DNA of 64,000 nt, from the NCBI RefSeq assembly GCF_044792555.1, contig NZ_CP126238.1:1240001-1304000 (forward strand), read 5' to 3'. Shown here in pieces: positions 1 to 7,833 of the stretch. Position numbers and translations under genes: made by a program. The notes beneath the pieces are model-generated. The model worked only from the letters and a program-made list of their open reading frames with translations. It searched no databases and was not told where the DNA came from. The DNA comes from Alicycliphilus denitrificans_A. GTDB lineage: Bacteria > Pseudomonadota > Gammaproteobacteria > Burkholderiales > Burkholderiaceae_C. Position 1 is the first letter of the stretch, and the number at the start of each line of letters is the position of its first letter.

Positions 1-576
1 CTGCTCTGGCCACGGCTACAGCCGTGGCTGCCGAAGTACCCTGACATCAAGGTGGAAATCAGCAGCGACAACCGCTTCATCGACATCGTGGCCGAGCGCT
101 TTGACATCGGTGTGCGCCTGGGCGGTGACGTGGCAAAAGACATGATTGCTGTGCGCATTGCGCCGGACATGCGCCTGGTCGTGGTCGGTAGTCCAAGCTA
201 CTTTGAGCGCCATACCCGGCCCCGCACGCCGCAGGACCTCACTGAACACGATTGCATCGGTCTGCGCCTGCCGTCCCACGGCGGACTGCTTGCCTGGGAG
301 TTTCAGCGAAGCGGCAAGAGCATCAATGCGCATGTCACCGGGCGACTGGTTTTCAACTCCAGCGACATGGTCGTCGCCGCGGCGCTGGGCGGACATGGCC
401 TGGCGTGGGTTCCCGACGATGCGGTCGCTGAGCACATCGCCGCCGGGCGCCTCGTGTCCGTGCTGGACGACTGGTCGCAAACCTTCCCCGGGTACCACGC
501 GTACTACGCCACCCGCAGCGCCTCCCCCGCCTTGGGTCTAGTTGTCGAGGTCTTGCGTCAAGCGGGGGAGCAATGA
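1..576 (+). CDS. LysR-family transcriptional regulator, C-terminal part (cut by window edge)
   Basis: The reading frame is open from base 1, so the N-terminal winged helix-turn-helix lies outside the window. The visible 191 residues are a LysR substrate-binding domain: a LLWPRLQPWLPKYPDI start typical of the linker/first strand, then D-I-G-V-R-L-G, a VVGSPSYF strand and a late PGYHAYYATR segment followed by the last helix. A GTG at 52 is internal to this domain and is not a real start. LysR proteins of this type usually regulate a divergently transcribed neighbour, which would lie to the left of the window. The effector and targets cannot be told. Confidence 0.85.
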   Translation: MLWPRLQPWLPKYPDIKVEISSDNRFIDIVAERFDIGVRLGGDVAKDMIAVRIAPDMRLVVVGSPSYFERHTRPRTPQDLTEHDCIGLRLPSHGGLLAWEFQRSGKSINAHVTGRLVFNSSDMVVAAALGGHGLAWVPDDAVAEHIAAGRLVSVLDDWSQTFPGYHAYYATRSASPALGLVVEVLRQAGEQ

Positions 577-670
577 CCTGGCCGACTGCTCTGCTCAACC
601 GCGAAGGACTGCTTCGGGTCGAAAGCAGGCTTGCCCATACATGCAACCCTTGAGCCGTGGTTCCATCGCC

Positions 671-880
671 TCAAGGGATCCCCGCCAGGGCACCCTTCAG
701 CGTCTCCCGCGCTTCCTCACACCACCGCTGCGCCGCTGCGTAGAACCCGTCCCACGCGCACCCATTGCATCCCCGTTCGCAACAGCTCGTGGGCTCGGGC
801 GCTGGGGGCGCAGGGCCACGGCCGCGCGGATGGCCCCGGCCTGCAGTGCGGCGAAGCGCTGGCGCGTGGCGCCGGGCAGG
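671..880 (-). pseudogene. Small oxidoreductase-like CCxxxCxxC protein, start lost (probable 1-base frameshift)
   Basis: The minus strand encodes 69 codons with a clear C-terminal motif, TSCCERGCNGCAWDGFY, then a helix rich in E/R/A and a stop at 671-673. This is the cysteine signature of the small oxidoreductase-like proteins (CCxxGCxxCxWD.Y) common in proteobacteria. The frame has no ATG, GTG or TTG: it begins directly after the TGA of the membrane protein at 881-883, in the same frame. In the adjacent frame a GTG at 819 (minus strand) would start a protein that enters this frame if the G run at 804-808 had one more base; the product would be about 48 aa with a Pro-rich N-terminus, as in the family. 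So this is either a recent frameshift, a sequencing error, or a domain reached by readthrough of the TGA. The other bases of 577-880 show no other gene. Confidence 0.5.
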
Positions 881-1105
881 TCAGTGGCTGCGGCGGCGCC
901 AGCGAACGAGGCCGTAGCGCAGCAGAAAGGCGCAGCCCAGCACCAGGGCGAACCAGCCCGCCAGATGGGCCTGGGCCATGAGCTCGCGCACGTCCTGCGA
1001 GCGCGCCACGTAGGGGGCCAGCAGGATGATGGCGCCTATGAGCGCGCAGACCGCGCCCTTGAGCAGCAGCTCGGAATCTTGTTTGCGCTGATGGGAGGAG
1101 GGCAT
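881..1105 (-). CDS. Small two-helix membrane protein
   Basis: A 74-aa protein of unknown function. A short charged N-terminus (MPSSHQRKQDSE) is followed by a hydrophobic stretch at about residues 14-33, a polar loop (ARSQDVREL) and a second hydrophobic stretch at about 45-62, ending in RWRRRSH, which suggests two membrane segments with both ends in the cytoplasm. The ATG at 1103-1105 was chosen. An upstream in-frame start at 1192 would add 29 residues overlapping the divergent rbgA gene and looks artefactual. It lies head-to-head with rbgA (gap of about 54 bases). Confidence 0.6.
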   Translation of the reverse strand: MPSSHQRKQDSELLLKGAVCALIGAIILLAPYVARSQDVRELMAQAHLAGWFALVLGCAFLLRYGLVRWRRRSH

Positions 1106-1159
1106 GGGGCGATTATCCTTGGCGCCTTCCCGAAGTTTGATGAGTGAAAGTACAGCCCC

Positions 1160-2119
1160 ATGGCCATTCAGTGGTTTCCCGGTCACATGCACCTGACGCG
1201 CAAGGCGATAGGCGAGCGCATCAAGGACATCGACGTGGTGATAGAGCTGCTGGACGCGCGTCTGCCGGGCTCAAGCGCCAATCCGCTGCTGGCCGAGCTC
1301 ACGGCGCACAAGCCCACGCTCAAGGTGCTCAACAAGCAGGATCTGGCCGACTCCGCGCACACCAGCGCCTGGCTGGCCTGGTACAACGCGCGGCCCGCCA
1401 CCCGCGCCATCGCGCTCGATGCCTCCGATGCCGCGCCGGCGCGCCGGCTCATCGACGCCTGCCGCCAGTTGGCGCCCAACCGGCGCGGCCTCTCAAAGCC
1501 CATGCGGGTGCTGATTTGCGGCATTCCCAACGTGGGCAAGTCCACGCTGATCAACACCCTGTCGGCCAAGCGCCAGGCCAAGACCGGCGACGAGGCTGGC
1601 ATCACCAAGCAGGAGCAGCGCATCGTGTTGGACGATGACTTCTACCTCTGGGACACGCCCGGCATGCTGTGGCCGCGCATCATCGTGCCCGAGAGCGGCT
1701 ACCGCTTGGCCGCCAGCGGCGCCGTGGGGCGCAACGCCTACGACGAGGAAGAGGTGGCGCTGGAGCTGCTGGCCTATTTGAAGCACCACTATGCGGCGCT
1801 GCTCGACGCGCGCTACAGGCTGGGCCTGGACGCGCAGGCGATCGGCGCCATGCATGACGACGAGCTGCTGGAGCTGATTGCACGCAAACGCGGCGCCGTG
1901 ATGAGCGGCGGGCGGCTGAACCTGCAAAAGGCCGCCGAGATCGTGCTCACCGACCTGCGCAGCGCCGCTCTGGGGCGCGTGACGCTGGAGAGCGTCGAAG
2001 ACTTCCAGGCCTGGCTGGCCGCGGGGCAGCTGCAGGACAAGGCGCGCGCCGAACGCAAGGCCGAGCAGCGCAAGCGCGACGAGCGCCGCGCGCGCAACGC
2101 GCCACGCGGTGCGGGTTAG
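1160..2119 (+). CDS. rbgA: Ribosome biogenesis GTPase RbgA/YlqF
   Basis: Circularly permuted GTPase of 319 aa that acts in late assembly of the large ribosomal subunit. The motif order is the permuted one: G4 NKQD at residues 58-61 comes first, then G1/Walker A GIPNVGKST at 121-129, then G3 DTPG at 165-168. The N-terminal QWFPGHM segment is characteristic of the YlqF family. The C-terminus (about 260-319) is a basic, Lys/Arg-rich tail, likely to contact rRNA. Start ATG at 1160. It stands alone, with a member of the local intergenic repeat family directly after the stop. Confidence 0.93.
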   Translation: MAIQWFPGHMHLTRKAIGERIKDIDVVIELLDARLPGSSANPLLAELTAHKPTLKVLNKQDLADSAHTSAWLAWYNARPATRAIALDASDAAPARRLIDACRQLAPNRRGLSKPMRVLICGIPNVGKSTLINTLSAKRQAKTGDEAGITKQEQRIVLDDDFYLWDTPGMLWPRIIVPESGYRLAASGAVGRNAYDEEEVALELLAYLKHHYAALLDARYRLGLDAQAIGAMHDDELLELIARKRGAVMSGGRLNLQKAAEIVLTDLRSAALGRVTLESVEDFQAWLAAGQLQDKARAERKAEQRKRDERRARNAPRGAG

Positions 2120-2131
2120 GCGGTGGTTTGT

Positions 2132-2194
2132 GGTGAAAAGTGCTGCCAACGCTTAGCCAGTAAGCGCTGTTGGCTATAAAAAATAGAGTATTTG
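2132..2194. repeat. Intergenic A+T-rich repeat, copy 1
   Basis: Lies between rbgA and the converging 616-aa gene. It shows the shared elements of a family found at least eight times in this window: GAAAAGTG..., AACGCTTAG..AAGCGCT forming an imperfect inverted repeat, then GGCTATAAAAAATAG. It is strikingly A+T-rich against its surroundings. It may act as a bidirectional terminator for the two converging genes. Confidence 0.6.
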
Positions 2195-2208
2195 TGCCGC
2201 AGTCAGCG

Positions 2209-4059
2209 CTACCAGGCCAGCGGTGTCGGCGCGTCGTCCCAGAAGATGAAACGCCTGGCCTCGGCATAGCGTGAGTTGCTGATCAGGTACGGATCGGTGC
2301 CGCTGCCCTTGTGCAGCAGTACCAGGTAGCCGCCGGCCGTGCCCACGGCCAGGGCGAGGCCGTCCGGCGCGGTAGCGATGCTGCAAATCGCGCCCCCGAT
2401 GTGGTGGCGCCACAGCGCGCGGCCGTCTTCGGCCAGGCCCAGCAGGTCGCCATGCGCGTCGCCGCGTACCGTCAGGCCATGGGCCGTGGCGCTGGTCACA
2501 AGAGCCTCGGGCGCCACGGCGACTGGCGTTTGCTCGGCGGGCAGCGGACTGATATGCAGCCCGTCGCTGCTCACCTGCCACCAGACGGGCGCTCGTGCCT
2601 GGGCCTGGGCCGTGGGGGCCACGCGGGCCAGCAGCCGGCCATCTGCCTGCCACAGCACCGGCCCCACGGCTTGGCCGCCGCGCGCGGCGTGGTGGCTGAA
2701 GGCGCCGGGGGCAAAGGCAAAGCGGCGGTGAAAACGTGCGGACAAATCCGGATTTGCCTGGGCATGTACGGCGCGCGCCAGCTGCAGTACGGTAGCGGCC
2801 TGGGCGCTGCGTGGATCCACCAGGGGCGGAGGCGTGGGTGCGCCATCGCCTGGCTGCGCAATCTCTGCGGTCTGGTGTGCCCACTGTGTGCGCACCAGCG
2901 TGGCATGGGCGCGTCCGGTGCTTTGCCATTCATGGGACAGGGCCATGATGCTGGCACCGAATACCGCGGCATCGACCTCGTCGGGGGCAAAGGGCGGTGT
3001 GCGCGGCAGGGCGGGCGCGCCAGCGTCGTCGCCGGGCGGGGTGGTGGTTTGCAAGGCCTGCTGCTCTTGCGCATGGGCCGAGTACAGCTGCTGCTCCAGG
3101 TGGGTGAAGAGTCGCAGCAGGCGCGCCATGTGCTCTACGGCGTCATTCGTCAGGGGGCGGCGCGTGTCGCTTTGGCGCTGGGCGTAGCTCAGGTGCAGGC
3201 CCGGCGGGTGGGCCGTCCCCGCGAGGGGTGCGTCGTCCTCGATCAGGTCGATCTGGTAGCAGGCGTGGGCGTCGTCTTCCTCGTCGCCCGGCCCCTCGCT
3301 GCCGTTGCGCCAGCTCAATTTGAGCGCGCGGCCCCAGTGCCGGGTGCCTTGCTGGCCGGGCTGGCGCGCGCCTATCCAGACATCGCCCTGCCACCAGCCA
3401 TTGCGCTCGGGGTCCCACCAGTCGTTGTAGCGGCCGGTGAAGACGGGCAGCAGCGTCAGTGCCTGCACGCGCTCGGGCGTGAGGGCTGCGTGCAGCCGCG
3501 CGCGCAGCGGCCGGCCCGCGCGGCGCTGGCCCTCGGCCAGGCGCCAGTAGTCGATCACGCCGCGCCAGGCCTGGGCGCAGGCCTGCAAGGCCTCGGGGCT
3601 GGCGTGCCCGGCCTCCAGCGGCTGCCAGGGGCCGGCGCGGCCGGTGCTGTCGTAGGCGCGGTATTGGCGCAGCAGGCCGTTGGTGAGTGTCGGCCGCGTG
3701 GGCTGGCGCAGCCTGGCCCAGGTCTGGCTGAGCAGGTTGCCGTGGGTGGATGCGGCGGCGTCATCGGGCAGGGCGAGCCAGAAATCCCAGCGTTTCCAGA
3801 GGGTGATGAACAGGCCGTCGTGGTAGGCGTCCTGGTCTTCGTCGACATGGCGGCGCGTGCATAGAAAGTCGGTCTGCCCGAACCAGCCCGCGGCCTTGCG
3901 GCGGCTGCTGTCGGGCAAGGCCACGCGCAGCAGCTGGCGCAGGTGCTGGTCATGCATGGCCTCGCCGGGGCAGAGCGTGTCGTCCCGGGGCAGGTCGGTG
4001 TCATCCATGTCGGATGGCGAGCGCGCGGCGACGGCGGAGGGTGCGGGCATGGCGTGCAT
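2209..4059 (-). CDS. Protein of unknown function (616 aa)
   Basis: I do not recognise this protein. It has no signal peptide and no membrane segment. The N-terminal two thirds are rich in Trp, Arg and Asp (KRWDFWLALPDD, RYNDWWDPERNGWWQGD), which suggests a globular, possibly carbohydrate- or peptide-handling fold; residues 330-420 are a Pro/Ala-rich, less ordered link. The last 200 residues have short beta-type repeats (LALAVGTAGGYLVLLHKG, GLTVRGDAHGDLLGLAEDGRALW) that look like two to four WD/PQQ-type propeller blades. In-frame starts at 4059, 4050 and 4005 are all possible; 4059 is used. It ends just after repeat copy 1 and is preceded by the TruC-type gene on the same strand (50-base gap). 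Confidence 0.6.
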   Translation of the reverse strand: MHAMPAPSAVAARSPSDMDDTDLPRDDTLCPGEAMHDQHLRQLLRVALPDSSRRKAAGWFGQTDFLCTRRHVDEDQDAYHDGLFITLWKRWDFWLALPDDAAASTHGNLLSQTWARLRQPTRPTLTNGLLRQYRAYDSTGRAGPWQPLEAGHASPEALQACAQAWRGVIDYWRLAEGQRRAGRPLRARLHAALTPERVQALTLLPVFTGRYNDWWDPERNGWWQGDVWIGARQPGQQGTRHWGRALKLSWRNGSEGPGDEEDDAHACYQIDLIEDDAPLAGTAHPPGLHLSYAQRQSDTRRPLTNDAVEHMARLLRLFTHLEQQLYSAHAQEQQALQTTTPPGDDAGAPALPRTPPFAPDEVDAAVFGASIMALSHEWQSTGRAHATLVRTQWAHQTAEIAQPGDGAPTPPPLVDPRSAQAATVLQLARAVHAQANPDLSARFHRRFAFAPGAFSHHAARGGQAVGPVLWQADGRLLARVAPTAQAQARAPVWWQVSSDGLHISPLPAEQTPVAVAPEALVTSATAHGLTVRGDAHGDLLGLAEDGRALWRHHIGGAICSIATAPDGLALAVGTAGGYLVLLHKGSGTDPYLISNSRYAEARRFIFWDDAPTPLAW

Positions 4060-4109
4060 GGCGGGCCTTGCTGGGGGTGTGATGCATGGTAGCGTGGGGG
4101 GTGCCCGGG

Positions 4110-4949
4110 TTAAACCTCTTCCCAGGGCAGGGCAAACACGCGTTGCCAGTCCAGCCAGGATGGGATACCGCCGTCATGCGCCACCTGGGGCCAGCGCAGG
4201 CCGCTGTCGAGCGTGATGCGGCGGCCGTCCTGCGGGTGCGGCAGCTCCAGGCGCCAGGCGTGCAGCCACAGTCGCTGCAGGCCCAGGCGCTCGGCCCACC
4301 AGCGGTTGAGCGGCCCCTTGCCATGCGTGGCGTCGCCAATGATGGGGTGGGCGATGTGCTTCAAGTGGCGCCGGATCTGGTGGCGCCGCCCGGTCGTGGG
4401 CTGGGCCAGCACCAGGCTGGCGCGGGTGCCGGCAAAGCGCGGGTCGCTGGGCTCGGGCAGTTCCAGCCGCGCCAGTCGGGAGACAAGGGTGTGCGCGGGC
4501 TGGGCCGGGGCGTGCGGCGGCGCGTCGTCGGGGCGCAGCGGGTGGTCTACCTCGGCCTGCAATGGCGCCCAGCCGCGCACCAGCGCCAGGTACTGCTTGC
4601 GCACCGCGTGCCGCGCAAAGGCCTCGGCCAGGGCGCGCGCGGCCGCCGGGTGCAGGGCCATCACGAGCACGCCGCAGGTGCCCTTGTCGAGCCGGTGCAC
4701 GGGGTAGACATGCTGGCCGATCTGGTCGCGCAGGGCCTGCACCACGAAGCGCGTCTCGCCGGCATCCAGCCCCGTGCGGTGCACCAGCCAGCTGGCGGGC
4801 TTGTACAGCGCCACCATGTGCTCGTCCTGCCACAGCAGGGGCAGCGGGGGGTGGGGGGTGGGGTTCAGGATCAGCGTCCGGGCGTGAGCTGTATCGTGCT
4901 CAGGCCCGAGTCCTGCGCCTCCCGGCGCGGCGCCAGCCAGTACACCCAC
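4110..4949 (-). CDS. truC: tRNA pseudouridine synthase, TruC type (start uncertain)
   Basis: RluA-superfamily pseudouridine synthase. The catalytic motif VHRLDKGTCGVL holds the nucleophilic Asp. The segments LYKPASWLVHR, QIGQHVYPVHRLD, TGRRHQIRRHLKH.HPIIGD and LQRLWLHAW match the TruC family, which modifies U65 of certain tRNAs. Conserved sequence begins at about base 4838 (LLWQDEH). The only ATG nearby (4817) falls inside the conserved region, so translation probably starts upstream. A GTG at 4949 is the nearest in-frame candidate and would overlap the preceding membrane-protein gene by 79 bases; another in-frame start at 5018 is also possible. Confidence 0.75.
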   Translation of the reverse strand: MGVLAGAAPGGAGLGPEHDTAHARTLILNPTPHPPLPLLWQDEHMVALYKPASWLVHRTGLDAGETRFVVQALRDQIGQHVYPVHRLDKGTCGVLVMALHPAAARALAEAFARHAVRKQYLALVRGWAPLQAEVDHPLRPDDAPPHAPAQPAHTLVSRLARLELPEPSDPRFAGTRASLVLAQPTTGRRHQIRRHLKHIAHPIIGDATHGKGPLNRWWAERLGLQRLWLHAWRLELPHPQDGRRITLDSGLRWPQVAHDGGIPSWLDWQRVFALPWEEV

Positions 4950-5152
4950 AGGCCGCGCAGCCAGGCCCCCAGGTAGACGATGGACACGGCAAAGATGCCC
5001 CATTGATCGGCCTGCCATGAGGCGTAGAACCAGAACGGCTGGCCCAGCAGCCCGAAGATGCAGGCCCAGCGGCGCAGGCCCGGGTTGCGCGCCTGCGAAG
5101 CCCAGGCGGCGGTGGCGCCCAGCAGGGCGATGGCGATCTGGTCGAGTCCCAT
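4871..5152 (-). CDS. Small membrane protein
   Basis: A 93-aa protein with about three hydrophobic segments (residues 3-18, 27-45, 53-73), including WACIFGLLGQPFWFYASW and WGIFAVSIVYLGAWLRGLWVYW, and a polar C-terminus. This spacing of aromatic residues is like small PnuC-related or MtN3-like membrane proteins, but the length is too short for a firm family call, so function is left open. Start ATG at 5150-5152. It overlaps the likely 5' end of truC, so the two may be translated together, and it is divergent from the DHH phosphoesterase gene. Confidence 0.6.
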   Translation of the reverse strand: MGLDQIAIALLGATAAWASQARNPGLRRWACIFGLLGQPFWFYASWQADQWGIFAVSIVYLGAWLRGLWVYWLAPRREAQDSGLSTIQLTPGR

Positions 5153-5223
5153 GATGTCAACTGGATATATGCACAGGCATGATAGCAGGCGGCCTGCCTG
5201 CCAGGGCGGCACAATGCGCCGCC

Positions 5224-6150
5224 ATGATGATGTCCTCGCGTTCCACGATTTTGCCGCTGCCCCTGCTGGCCGCGCCCCGTATCGACGATCCCCAGCCCCT
5301 GGTGCTGTACCACGGCCGCTGCGCCGACGGTTTTGCCGCTGCCCTGGCCGCCTGGCGCTTTTATGCGGGCCAGGTCGAGTGCCTGGGCCTGTCGCACGGG
5401 CAGGTGGGCAGTGTGGCTGAGCTGCCGCCGCTTGCGGGCCGCGCCGTGTATGTGCTGGATTTTTCCTTCGCGCCCGCGCTGCTGGCCGAGATCGACGCAC
5501 GTGCCGCCAAGCTGGTGTTGCTGGACCACCACAAGAGCGCGGCCGAGCAGCTGGCGGGTTTTGCCTGCCGCTGCGGCGTGCTGCACTTCGACATGGGCAA
5601 GTCCGGCGCACGCCTGGCCTGGGAGTTCTTCCACCCGGATGCGCCGCTGCCCGACCTGGTGCGCCATGTGGAGGACCGTGACCTGTGGGCCTGGCAATAC
5701 CCCGAGACGGCGGGCTTCGTGGCGGCGCTGGACATGGAGCCCTTCGACTTCACCCGCTGGCAGCAGATTGCCGACTTTTCGCCCGCCGAGACGGCGGCCT
5801 TCGTCGCGCGCGGCCAGGCCATGGACGAGAAGTTCCGCCACCTGGCGCAGGACGTGGCCGGCGGCGCGCAGCCGCTGGTGTTCAACGGCCAGGCCGGGCT
5901 GATGGTGAACGCGCCCGGCGCCTTCCACAGCCTGGTGGGCGAGCTGCTGTCGCAGCAAAGCGGCACTTTTGCCCTGATGTGGGCCGTGGGTAAGGATGGG
6001 CAGGTGAAGGTGGGCCTGCGCTCGCAGCGCGGCTACGACTGCTCGCCGCTGGCCGTCAGCATGGGCGGCGGCGGGCATGCCCAGGCCTGCGGCTTTCGCC
6101 TGCCTCAGGCGCGGCTGGCGGAATTGCTCAGCGGCAACTTCAAGGCCTGA
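5224..6150 (+). CDS. DHH-family phosphoesterase/phosphohydrolase
   Basis: A 308-aa protein of the DHH superfamily, metal-dependent enzymes that hydrolyse phosphodiesters or short oligonucleotides. Visible motifs: LYHGRCADGFAAA (residues 28-40, motif I), VYVLDFS (about 76-81), LLDHHK (99-104, the DHH motif with metal ligands) and a late SMGGGGHAQACGFR (DHHA1-type substrate motif). The short form without other domains resembles the NrnA/oligoribonuclease-like group, but the substrate cannot be deduced. Three ATGs occur in a row at 5224-5232; 5224 is used. It stands alone and is followed by repeat copy 2. Confidence 0.85.
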   Translation: MMMSSRSTILPLPLLAAPRIDDPQPLVLYHGRCADGFAAALAAWRFYAGQVECLGLSHGQVGSVAELPPLAGRAVYVLDFSFAPALLAEIDARAAKLVLLDHHKSAAEQLAGFACRCGVLHFDMGKSGARLAWEFFHPDAPLPDLVRHVEDRDLWAWQYPETAGFVAALDMEPFDFTRWQQIADFSPAETAAFVARGQAMDEKFRHLAQDVAGGAQPLVFNGQAGLMVNAPGAFHSLVGELLSQQSGTFALMWAVGKDGQVKVGLRSQRGYDCSPLAVSMGGGGHAQACGFRLPQARLAELLSGNFKA

Positions 6151-6162
6151 AACGGCCGTGAC

Positions 6163-6207
6163 GCAAGTGCAATAAGCGCTATAAGCTATATTTAATGTAG
6201 CTATAGT
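6163..6207. repeat. Intergenic A+T-rich repeat, copy 2 (short)
   Basis: A compact copy of the family between the converging DHH and thermonuclease genes. It contains AAGTGCAATAAGCGCT then ATAAGCTATATTTAATGTAGCTATAG, with inverted AGCTAT elements that can form a small hairpin. It lacks the longer middle section seen in other copies. Confidence 0.5.
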
Positions 6208-6222
6208 GCAGTTGGCCTGGCA

Positions 6223-6666
6223 CTACAGACGTGGGTACTTGCGCCGGTAGTCCCAGGGTGCGAGCGGGCGCTTTTGTGCCCACAGCCCCTGGCCACTGGC
6301 GCGCGCCTGGCGCTGCAGGGCCAGTAGCTTGGGGTACTGTTTGGCCTGTGGCGCATAGACCCAAGCCAGGCCGGCGCGCATCTGGGCCGTGGCCACGTCC
6401 TGGCCCTGGCAGCGCACATGGGCCAGGGAGCGGCCATAGCTGTCGTGGCCCAGCCGGTACAGCCGCGCCTGCTGGCGAAAGCACAGGCGCGCCAGGTTCT
6501 GGTGCGCGCGCTGGCCAAAGGCCTGGCGGCTCTCGGGTGCGTCGATGGCGGCGATGCGCACGCGCTCTTGGCGCCATGCGCCGGGCGCGCCGCAGCGCGC
6601 GGTGAGGGTGTCGCCATCGTGGATGGCGACCACGAGGCAGAGCAGGGCGGTGGCGGATACGGACAC
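6223..6666 (-). CDS. Thermonuclease-family (SNase-like) secreted nuclease
   Basis: A 147-aa staphylococcal-nuclease fold protein. A short hydrophobic N-terminus (residues 2-14) is likely to be a signal sequence. The active-site strand VAIHDGDTLTARC (13-25) carries the metal-binding Asp17/Asp19 and Thr; VRIAAIDAPESRQAFG (36-51) carries the catalytic Arg and the Asp-Ala-Pro-Glu motif; YGRSLAHV and a late ARASGQGLW complete the family pattern. It probably hydrolyses extracytoplasmic DNA/RNA. Start ATG at 6664-6666. No operon partner is apparent. Confidence 0.88.
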   Translation of the reverse strand: MSVSATALLCLVVAIHDGDTLTARCGAPGAWRQERVRIAAIDAPESRQAFGQRAHQNLARLCFRQQARLYRLGHDSYGRSLAHVRCQGQDVATAQMRAGLAWVYAPQAKQYPKLLALQRQARASGQGLWAQKRPLAPWDYRRKYPRL

Positions 6667-6892
6667 GGGATGGACGGCGCAAAAGGGAGCGCACTATACC
6701 CCGCGCATCCCCCGGCAGCGCCCCAGGCGGCGCTGCCCAAAAAATAGGCGATGCGCTGCGCGCCAACACTGGTGCGGCCCGCACGCAGTTGTCCCGGTGC
6801 TTGTCCACAGCTCGGCCCACAGGCGGTGGGCATAACTTGCAAGAGCCTGCAATCACCGACAATTACGGGTTCTCTTCTTTGCCCCGCCCCCT

Positions 6893-7774
6893 GTGATCAA
6901 AGGTCTTGTTGCGTCCATCGTCGCGTCCGTTCTGTTTGGTGCCATGTACTACCTGGCGCCCGTGCTGGCGCCGCTCGATGGCGAGCAGGTCTTCGGCTGG
7001 CGCATGCTGGCCACTCTGCCCTTCACCACCGCCCTGCTGCTGTGGCGCGGGCAGTGGCCGCGCGTGCGCCTGCTGGCGCGGCGCGTGCAGCGCCAGCCTT
7101 CGCTGGCCCTGGGACTGCTGGCCAGCGCGGCCCTGCTGGGGGTGCAACTGTGGCTGTTCCTGTGGGCGCCGCTGTATGGGCGCGCGCTGCCGGTGTCGCT
7201 GGGCTACTTTCTGCTGCCGCTGGTGATGGTGCTGGCCGGGCGTGTGCTGTACCGCGAACGCCTGTCGGGCCTGCAATGGCTGGCCACGGCGCTGGCGGGC
7301 GCGGGCGTGGCGCACGAGGTGCTGCGTGCGGGCGGCATGTCCTGGGAAACCTGGCTCGTGGCGCTGGGCTATACGGTGTACTTCGTGCTGCGCCGGCGTC
7401 TGTCCACCGACCACCTGGGCGGGCATTGGCTGGACATGCTGCTGCTGGTGCCCGCGGCCCTGTGGTTCGTGCTGCGCGCGCCCTCGTCGCTGGCGCTGGT
7501 GGCGGGGCACACGCACCTGTGGGCCATGGTGCCGGTGCTGGGCGTGATGAGCGCGGTGGCGCTGGCGCTGTACATGGCGGCCAGCCGGCTGCTGCCGCTC
7601 GGCCTGTTTGGCCTCTTGAGCTATGTGGAGCCGGTGCTGCTGGCGCTGGTGGCGCTGCTGCTCGGCGAGAGCATTGGCCCGGACCAGTGGCCGACCTACG
7701 GGCCGATCTTCGCGGCCGTGGCGGTGCTGGTGCTCGATGGCGCCCTGCGCTTGCGCACGCCGCCAAAAGGTTGA
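6893..7774 (+). CDS. EamA/RarD-type transporter
   Basis: A 293-aa membrane protein with about ten hydrophobic segments in two EamA-like halves, as in RarD/DMT-superfamily permeases. Recognisable features are the first helix with SVLFGAMYYLAPVLAPL, GWRML typical of RarD, and the second-half PVLGVMSAVALALYMAASRLLPLGLFGLLSYVEP, which matches the RarD signature (S.Y.EP). The substrate is unknown, as for most of this family. The start is a GTG at 6893; no ATG fits the conserved N-terminus. It is followed by repeat copy 3. Confidence 0.85.
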   Translation: MIKGLVASIVASVLFGAMYYLAPVLAPLDGEQVFGWRMLATLPFTTALLLWRGQWPRVRLLARRVQRQPSLALGLLASAALLGVQLWLFLWAPLYGRALPVSLGYFLLPLVMVLAGRVLYRERLSGLQWLATALAGAGVAHEVLRAGGMSWETWLVALGYTVYFVLRRRLSTDHLGGHWLDMLLLVPAALWFVLRAPSSLALVAGHTHLWAMVPVLGVMSAVALALYMAASRLLPLGLFGLLSYVEPVLLALVALLLGESIGPDQWPTYGPIFAAVAVLVLDGALRLRTPPKG

Positions 7775-7776
7775 GT

Positions 7777-7833
7777 CAAAAGTGGCTGTAACGCTTATCT
7801 ATCAAGCGCAATCAGCTTTGTTTTTGATAGCTT
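7777..7833. repeat. Intergenic A+T-rich repeat, copy 3
   Basis: Lies between the converging transporter and RluE-type genes. Elements: CAAAAGTGGCTGTAACGCTT, then ATCAAGCGCAATCAGC, then TTTTTGATAGC. The AACGCTTAT / ATCAAGCG halves are inverted relative to each other. This is the clearest example of the AAAAGTGGCTGTAACGCTT form shared with copies 5 and 8. Confidence 0.65.

Noticed and set aside
2311..3864. Long open frame on the plus strand opposite the 616-aa gene
   Set aside because: It is an antisense shadow of a G+C-rich gene: Gly/Gln/Arg-rich with no known motif, while the minus-strand frame has normal composition.
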